Part shown: positions 6,800 through 10,511 of the stretch, piece by piece | How positions within the stretch are numbered: position 1 is the first letter of the stretch | How the letters are laid out: each line of letters begins with the position of its first letter | DNA from: Thermoplasmata archaeon | Lineage (GTDB): Archaea; Thermoplasmatota; Thermoplasmata; Thermoplasmatales; Thermoplasmataceae | Direction: 5' to 3' | Assembly: GCA_021806355.1 (NCBI GenBank) | Contig: JAJZXT010000144.1 | Location: forward strand, 1-10,511 | DNA: 10,511 nucleotides | The notes under the pieces: model-generated | The model's input: only the letters and a program-made list of their open reading frames with translations | Database searches by the model: none | What the model was told of the DNA's origin: nothing | Made by a program: the position numbers and the translations under genes

Positions 6800-6940
6800 T
6801 TATCTGCTGTGCTTCAGGGGGTTTTTGTCAAATTCTGTCTTACAGTGCTCACTGCAAAAGTAAAATTTCTTCCCCTGGAATTCGCTTTTAAATTGTGAAT
6901 CCTCTTTCACTTTCATGTTGCAAATAACATCTTTTGCCAT
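6800..6940 (-). CDS. 46-residue TRASH/YHS-type metal-binding protein (probable copper chaperone)
   Basis: A short frame begins with ATG at 6940 and ends with TAA at 6800. The protein has VICNMKV near its start and FYFCSEHCKTEF near the middle, giving Cys7, Cys29 and Cys33 in the pattern CX21CX3C. This is the TRASH/YHS metal-binding pattern and the same spacing as the N-terminal domain of the CopA encoded one base downstream. In other archaea (Sulfolobus) a small TRASH protein, CopM, is co-transcribed with copA and hands Cu(I) over; the same role is inferred here. No signal peptide or membrane helix, so it is cytoplasmic. First gene of the cluster; probably leaderless, with TTTAAG centred about 26 bases before the ATG and an inverted repeat covering that box. 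Confidence 0.82.
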   Translation of the reverse strand: MAKDVICNMKVKEDSQFKSEFQGKKFYFCSEHCKTEFDKNPLKHSR

Positions 6941-6953
6941 GCATACATAATGC

Positions 6954-6968
6954 TTAAGATGCTCTTAA
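6954..6968. promoter_or_regulatory. Inverted repeat at the copper-cluster promoter
   Basis: TTAAGATGCTCTTAA has perfect 6-base arms around a 3-base spacer. On the minus strand its first arm overlaps the TATA-like TTTAAG, and it ends 13 bases before the start of the TRASH gene. A repressor bound here would occlude the promoter. Candidate copper-response operator; only position and symmetry support it. Confidence 0.45.
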
Positions 6969-7009
6969 ATCTGTTTTTTAGTGATTAGTTATAACCAATA
7001 TTTGCATTA

Positions 7010-7028
7010 TTCGCACTGACAATGCGAA
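7010..7028. promoter_or_regulatory. Inverted repeat upstream of the divergent ATPase gene
   Basis: TTCGCA (7010-7015) and TGCGAA (7023-7028) are perfect 6-base arms with a 7-base spacer, 23 bases before the ATPase ATG. The second arm also belongs to a longer-spaced pair, CGAAG (7025-7029) and CTTCG (7042-7046). Could be an operator or a hairpin in a short leader. The 110-base gap serves two divergent genes. Confidence 0.3.
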
Positions 7029-7050
7029 GATTAATACTAAACTTCGTGTT

Positions 7051-8325
7051 ATGAATATAATGAATGTGAAGAATATACTTCGGGACCAACAGGGAGAATT
7101 CCAGCGTATTATCCACAAGGATAACTATATCGAGCGTGAGTTCAGCAAAAACTATGAAATCTATGAAAAGAGCACCTTAATCAAGACCATTGTTGGAGTG
7201 AGGCGGGCTGGAAAATCAACGTTTACGGCTTCAATGCTTTCAGGAAAAAATGTGGAATATGTGAATTTTGATGAGAGAATTCTTGTGAACGTCGATCCAG
7301 ATGATATACTTTCATCATTGGTTGAGCTGAACGGTGAGTTCAAGATAATTTTTCTTGATGAAATCCAGAATGTGGACGGATGGGAATTATTTGTGAACAA
7401 GCTGCACAGGAATGGTTATAATGTATTTCTTACGGGTTCAAGCTCCAGGTTGTTGAGTAAGGAGCTTTCCACTCATCTCACAGGAAGGCATATTTCGCTT
7501 GAAATTTTTCCCTTCAGTTTCAGGGAATACTTAATTTCAAAGAAGATTAACCGAAACCCGGAAACAACAAGGGATGAGAATTTGATTAAGCACGAGCTGG
7601 ACAATTACATAAACAATGGTGGATTCCCGGAAGTAGTAAACGGTGAGAGACCGGGGCCCTACCTTAAGAGCTTATATGACGACCTTGTGGAAAAGGACAT
7701 AATTTCCAGGTTCAACATATCGTATAAGAGCACTTTCAGGGAGATAGCCATGACCATGATCGGAAATGCCGGGAAATACGTAAGTTATAATAAAATAAAG
7801 AATGATTTTGGATTGAAAAGCGACCACACAGCAAAAAACTATTTATCGTATCTGGAGGAGTCCTACCTGATTCTTCAACTGAAGAAATTTTCATTCAAGC
7901 CAAAGGAGATAGAGAAAAGCGCAAAGAAAATATACTGCATCGATACCGGCATGATCAATCATGTATCATCAAGATCAACCGAAAACCTTGGGAATATGAT
8001 GGAAAACATCGTCTACATAGATCTCTTGAGGAGGAGAAGCTATTTTAAGGGAAACATGGAAATATACTACTTCAAGGACTACAGCGATCATGAAGTTGAC
8101 TTCGTTTTAAAATCAGGAATAGATGTAATAGAGATTATCAATGTGACATACTCAGAAAACAAGGATGACCTGGAGAAAAGGGAAATAAAATCACTCATTA
8201 GTGCGTCGGCATTGCTCCATTGCACTAAGCTTACTCTGATAACGTGGAATTATGAAGATATTTTCAGTTATGAGGGAACCTCTATCAGAGCAAAACCGCT
8301 GTGGAAATGGTTGCTTCAAGCTTGA
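7051..8325 (+). CDS. AAA_14/DUF4143-family ATPase
   Basis: 424-residue P-loop ATPase of a family very abundant in archaea and without a settled role. N-terminal AAA domain: Walker A GVRRAGKS (49-56), Walker B IIFLDEIQ (Asp103, Glu104), sensor TGSSSRLLS (128-136) followed by GRHISLEIFPFSFREYL, typical of AAA_14. A helical, winged-helix-like segment lies at about 228-275. The C-terminal DUF4143 part is related to restriction-like nucleases: HEVDFVLKSG (Glu348, Asp350) is kept, but the later ExK is replaced by E-I-I-N (361-364), so nuclease activity is doubtful. The end, AKPLWKW, is the family C-terminus. Transcribed away from the copper cluster with no partner gene. ATG at 7051 is chosen; another ATG is three codons in. 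The family may be mobile or defence-related; a paralogous remnant lies at 3593-3781. Confidence 0.9.
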   Translation: MNIMNVKNILRDQQGEFQRIIHKDNYIEREFSKNYEIYEKSTLIKTIVGVRRAGKSTFTASMLSGKNVEYVNFDERILVNVDPDDILSSLVELNGEFKIIFLDEIQNVDGWELFVNKLHRNGYNVFLTGSSSRLLSKELSTHLTGRHISLEIFPFSFREYLISKKINRNPETTRDENLIKHELDNYINNGGFPEVVNGERPGPYLKSLYDDLVEKDIISRFNISYKSTFREIAMTMIGNAGKYVSYNKIKNDFGLKSDHTAKNYLSYLEESYLILQLKKFSFKPKEIEKSAKKIYCIDTGMINHVSSRSTENLGNMMENIVYIDLLRRRSYFKGNMEIYYFKDYSDHEVDFVLKSGIDVIEIINVTYSENKDDLEKREIKSLISASALLHCTKLTLITWNYEDIFSYEGTSIRAKPLWKWLLQA

Positions 8326-8366
8326 CATGGGAAATCATTGATATTTTCGATCGATATCCATTTTAG

Positions 8367-8741
8367 ATACAATTACATAATTTACCAATTGGTAAAAATA
8401 GGTATTCTACTAAATATCATCCAAAGAAAGAGCTGGAGACCATCGCTAAACTCGGTGGGAAACTACACATTTTACTGCTAAATTTGAATATCGAAGACGC
8501 GTCTTTAGAAATATCAATAGGCTAATGGAATCGCGCTGATACCATGTTCAAAGTTTGAATTGAAAATCTTGAAAAACTCCTGCTTATTCTGTGAACCTCC
8601 TCCCTGCTGGCCAATTTAACCAAGCAGAACCCGAAATATAAGGAGTGGGCACAATCAATTTTCATGCTTCAATGCCACTTATGAAGATTCATTCAAAAAA
8701 ACTTTGGAGATTGGTTATGAAGGTCAATGGTAAAGTGTTAA
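8367..8741 (+). pseudogene. Frame-broken coding-like relic, family not recognised
   Basis: Most of the roughly 430-base gap after the ATPase gene. A 52-codon open stretch (8367-8525) contains KYHPKKELETIAKLGG. Further on, an open stretch from 8595 contains QNPKYKEWAQSIF, meets a TGA at 8682, continues with RFIQKNFGDWL, meets another TGA at 8718, and ends with TAA at 8739. Both TGA codons follow a leucine and could be decayed TGG (Trp). The composition is protein-like, but no start, ribosome-binding site or recognisable domain is seen. It may be an old transposase or accessory gene. Confidence 0.3.
8381..8396. promoter_or_regulatory. Perfect 16-bp palindrome TTTACCAATTGGTAAA
   Basis: The sequence equals its own reverse complement and stands 56 bases after the ATPase stop, at the beginning of the relic region. 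No intact gene starts nearby, so it may be an orphan operator of the decayed gene or a dimer-protein site. No U-run follows, so a terminator is unlikely. Confidence 0.35.
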
Positions 8742-8752
8742 AAAGAGAGATT
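8740..8752 (-). terminator. Possible T-run terminator after the MFS gene
   Basis: On the minus strand the MFS stop codon is followed at once by AATCTCTCTTTTTAA, a pyrimidine-rich stretch with five T. Archaeal polymerase can stop at such runs without a hairpin. Weak evidence. Confidence 0.3.
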
Positions 8753-9946
8753 TCAGGCGGACGATTCTTTTCTGGTTATTTGTCTGGAAATAAGGGGAAT
8801 TCCTGCGAGAATGGCAACAGAAACAACAGAGAGGAAGATCCATGTCAACCTTGGATCAAAAATGAATATTGTCAATAGACTGGTTCCCACAAGTGGGGAG
8901 AGTGCAAAAAACATTCCGCTTATTGCTGAGTTGGTTCCAAAAAACTCCCCTCTTCTATGCGGAGGAGATATTTTTGATACTATTATCTGGGGAATTATTA
9001 TAGTCAGATTTTCACCAAATGAAATCAGGATTACTACCGCTATCAGTTCAATGTAGAGGGTGAGAAACCCAAACAAGAAATACCCTACTCCGAATAATAA
9101 TGAACCCAGAGAGAAGGCTTTCAACTCACCTATTGCTGATATAATCTTGCTGGCAGAACCCTGCAGGACAACAACAATAACAGTGTTTATGCTGTAAAGA
9201 ACTGTTATTTCCTCTACCGTAAGTGAATCATACCTGGTCATATATAAAGGAAAAACTGATGTTAACCATTGCTGGGAGAATAAAAGCGCAAAGGAAAGGA
9301 ACAAAGATATTGTCAAGAGTGGTTTATCATTGGAGATGAACCTGTGCTTCGCAACCATTTCATTTTCTTTCCTTTTATACGTTTCAGGAACAAAAATAAG
9401 ATACAGTAAGAGTTCAATGGTAGTTCCTGACGCAGTTATTAGAAAGAAAAGGGAAGGAGACAATGTCCACGCAACTCCTGCTAGAACTAATCCTATTCCT
9501 ATTCCTGCATTGCTCGTAATTCTGTTTATGCTGAAAGCTGCGACCCTTTGCTCTTCGTCACTAAGATCTGTTATTGCACTGCTGAGCGCAGGTCTCTGCA
9601 GGGATGAACCCAGGTTAATTAGCATCGAGAAAGCGATAAATGGGATCTCCAGTGAAATAGCCGACGAAATGATGAACATAAGTGCCGAGGAAACGATGAC
9701 AATGAGGCAGGATGCTATTATAATGGTCTTTCTCCCTATCTTGTCAGAAATATAACCTCCGTAGAGGCTGGCCAAAATTGAAAAGCCTCCCGAAATCGTG
9801 AATATCAACCCGATATCCAGATACCCAAGATGGAATATTTCAAAATAGTATAGTGTCAAAATAGTGTATAACGGAAACCGGCAAAATCCATTAATGAACC
9901 TGCCAAGCGAAATTATCTTGAGGCTTCTCCCCAGTTTCCAGAACAT
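8753..9946 (-). CDS. MFS-type transporter (DHA1-like exporter)
   Basis: 397-residue major facilitator with about 12 hydrophobic segments in two halves separated by a charged loop near 190-205 (PETYKRKENEMVAKHR). Motif A of the family lies between helices 2 and 3: GGYISDKIGRKT (63-74). A half-copy in the second half reads SPPHRRGEFFGTNSAISG. Such proteins use the proton gradient to export drugs or metabolites; the substrate cannot be read from sequence. Start is ATG at 9946; the minus strand has GATTTATC centred 22 bases before it, so a leaderless transcript is likely. Stands alone between a relic region and a tRNA gene. Confidence 0.88.
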   Translation of the reverse strand: MFWKLGRSLKIISLGRFINGFCRFPLYTILTLYYFEIFHLGYLDIGLIFTISGGFSILASLYGGYISDKIGRKTIIIASCLIVIVSSALMFIISSAISLEIPFIAFSMLINLGSSLQRPALSSAITDLSDEEQRVAAFSINRITSNAGIGIGLVLAGVAWTLSPSLFFLITASGTTIELLLYLIFVPETYKRKENEMVAKHRFISNDKPLLTISLFLSFALLFSQQWLTSVFPLYMTRYDSLTVEEITVLYSINTVIVVVLQGSASKIISAIGELKAFSLGSLLFGVGYFLFGFLTLYIELIAVVILISFGENLTIIIPQIIVSKISPPHRRGEFFGTNSAISGMFFALSPLVGTSLLTIFIFDPRLTWIFLSVVSVAILAGIPLISRQITRKESSA

Positions 9947-9964
9947 TTGAAAGCTTCAGCTAAT

Positions 9965-9972
9965 GATAAATC
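9965..9972 (-). promoter_or_regulatory. Putative TATA box of the MFS gene
   Basis: Minus strand GATTTATC, centred about 22 bases before the ATG, the position expected for a leaderless archaeal mRNA; no ribosome-binding site is present. Confidence 0.45.
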
Positions 9973-10043
9973 AAGTATTTGCAGTTTTGCATGAAGAATT
10001 TGAATTATTCAAGAAAGACATTAGATAGGCATCCTGAAGAATG

Positions 10044-10057
10044 TTAAAAAATAAATA
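10044..10057 (+). promoter_or_regulatory. Putative TATA box of tRNA-Ser
   Basis: TTAAAAAATAAATA lies 26-39 bases before the mature tRNA 5' end, giving a start a few bases ahead of the tRNA. Confidence 0.5.
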
Positions 10058-10082
10058 GCAACTCCCAATCTGCCCAAGTTAA

Positions 10083-10164
10083 GCTGGGATAGCCTAGCCT
10101 GGTAAGGCGCAGGTCTGGAAAGCCTGTGCTCTCGTAGCTCGGGAGTTCGAATCTCCCTCCCAGC
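10083..10164 (+). tRNA. tRNA-Ser (anticodon GGA)
   Basis: Full cloverleaf: acceptor GCTGGGA/TCCCAGC, D arm GCC/GGC, anticodon stem CAGGT/GCCTG (closing T-G pair) with loop CTGGAAA and anticodon GGA at 10117-10119. A long variable arm (GCT-CTCGT-AGC) is typical of class II tRNA, and the T arm is GGGAG-TTCGAAT-CTCCC. No intron; CCA is not encoded (GTAC follows). Reads UCC and UCU codons. Confidence 0.96.
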
Positions 10165-10326
10165 GTACTTACAAAAATCAAGCTCTGCATAACGCTTTAA
10201 CTTCTTGAAAATGCTGATGAGGATGAAGTAAAATTCTTATAAACACATTTTTATTTATCATCATGAGCGGGAATACCCACTCCTTCAGGTGTGGGATGAA
10301 AGCGAACTAAACGCTCAAATAGATGC

Positions 10327-10500
10327 ATGAAATATATGTTTGCTGCCAATAACCAAGGCGGCCTACACACGGACTGTGTGGAAGTTACGCCTGTGGAAAT
10401 CGATACCTCCGTAACCAACCTACCCAGAGGCAGGGGGCAACTCCTGGGGTGGAATTGGGATCGAGTATGGTCTGTGAAGCAGGAAGCCCACCTTCTTTAG
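10327..10500 (+). pseudogene. tnpB: C-terminal remnant of TnpB
   Basis: A frame from ATG 10327 to TAG 10498-10500 encodes 57 residues. From about residue 12 on it resembles the poorly conserved tail of archaeal TnpB: GLHTDCVEVTPVEIDTSV and, at the very end, WSVKQEAHLL (compare MKQEA-type endings). The RuvC nuclease motifs and the zinc finger are absent. The first residues look random, so the start codon is probably meaningless. In this family the tail coding region doubles as the omegaRNA template, which may be why it is kept. Confidence 0.65.
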
Positions 10501-10511
10501 AGGTGGGAGGA
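10361..10511 (+). ncRNA. omegaRNA-like 3' end of a tnpB element
   Basis: The segment next to the right end is full of stems: CACAC/GTGTG (10366-10380), GTTACG/CGTAAC (10384-10415), a weak CAGGGG/CTCCTG pair near 10432-10445, and the terminal CCCACCT/AGGTGGG hairpin. In active IS200/IS605 elements this region is transcribed as the RNA guide of TnpB, with the guide sequence taken from DNA beyond the right end. Expression here is inferred, not shown. Confidence 0.5.

Larger units (their letters stand above)
10265..10511 (+). mobile_element. Minimal IS200/IS605-type element lacking most of tnpB (right end beyond the window)
   Basis: Left hairpin CCCACTCC-TTCA-GGTGTGGG (10276-10295, one mismatch) is set in the frame GCGGGAATA...ATGAAAGCG, a form common at left ends of this family. 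Right hairpin CCCACCT-TCTTTAG-AGGTGGG (10487-10507) is preceded by GAAG, as at tnpB right ends. Only about 190 bases lie between them, against roughly 1.2-1.4 kb in a complete tnpB element, and no tnpA is present. It is therefore an internal-deletion, non-autonomous (PATE/MITE-like) copy. CTTATAAA at 10236-10243 could start a transcript near the left hairpin. The outer boundaries are not fixed: these elements make no target duplication, and the right end may continue past 10511. Confidence 0.7.

Noticed and set aside
8645..8878. Plus-strand 77-codon frame overlapping the end of the MFS gene
   Set aside because: Low-complexity, antisense to the MFS C-terminus and in a different frame from the relic stretch; nothing recognisable.
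10261..10511. A structured RNA such as RNase P RNA or SRP RNA
   Set aside because: The conserved cores of those RNAs were not found, whereas the paired end hairpins and the TnpB-like tail ending in KQEAHLL explain the structure as an IS200/IS605 end.
10265..10511. CRISPR repeat unit
   Set aside because: Two hairpins of similar sequence but different stems and about 190 bases apart; no regularly spaced repeats or spacers.

Overview
The window looks like a chromosomal segment of a thermoplasmatal archaeon (Thermoplasma/Ferroplasma/Cuniculiplasma relatives). The phylum is certain only as 'archaeon': a Dph2 diphthamide enzyme, a tRNA-Ser without encoded CCA, A/T-rich TATA-like boxes about 22-27 bases before several start codons (leaderless style), TTG/GTG starts, and a prepilin-type A24 peptidase all fit. 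The narrower placement is inference from gene content (HutI, YHS/TRASH-CopA copper cluster, DUF4143-type ATPases).

Layout. Positions 1-3324 hold four minus-strand housekeeping genes: the 5' part of dph2, then hutI preceded 12 bases upstream by an A24 membrane peptidase, then a YycJ-like metallo-beta-lactamase-fold hydrolase. Between that hydrolase promoter and the next gene block lies a 181-bp insertion (3369-3549) with perfect 15-bp terminal inverted repeats and a perfect 8-bp target duplication: a MITE-like element. Beside it is a truncated C-terminus of a DUF4143-type ATPase (3593-3781).

Positions 3778-6940 are a compact minus-strand copper cluster, transcribed in the order 46-residue TRASH/YHS protein, Cu(+)-ATPase CopA (with its own N-terminal YHS motif), membrane-anchored winged-helix regulator, and two-TM SHOCT protein. 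The first three are joined by 1-base gaps or overlaps. Inverted repeats stand before the first and last genes, and the motif TGAAAC-N2-GTTTCA occurs twice. The logic resembles the archaeal cop clusters (regulator, TRASH metallochaperone, CopA), but with a membrane-tethered regulator and an added SHOCT protein.

Positions 7051-8325 carry an intact, divergently transcribed DUF4143-family ATPase, followed by about 430 bases of relic sequence that contain a 16-bp palindrome and frame-broken coding-like stretches. An MFS exporter (8753-9946, minus) follows, then tRNA-Ser(GGA) and, downstream of it, a roughly 250-bp IS200/IS605-type element (about 10265 to beyond the window). That element keeps end hairpins and the structured 3' part of tnpB (omegaRNA region) but has lost almost all of the tnpB coding sequence.

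The most notable items are the MITE inserted at the edge of a promoter, the tnpB-deleted element with preserved omegaRNA-like end, the unannotated 46-residue TRASH gene, and the repeated palindrome in the copper cluster.
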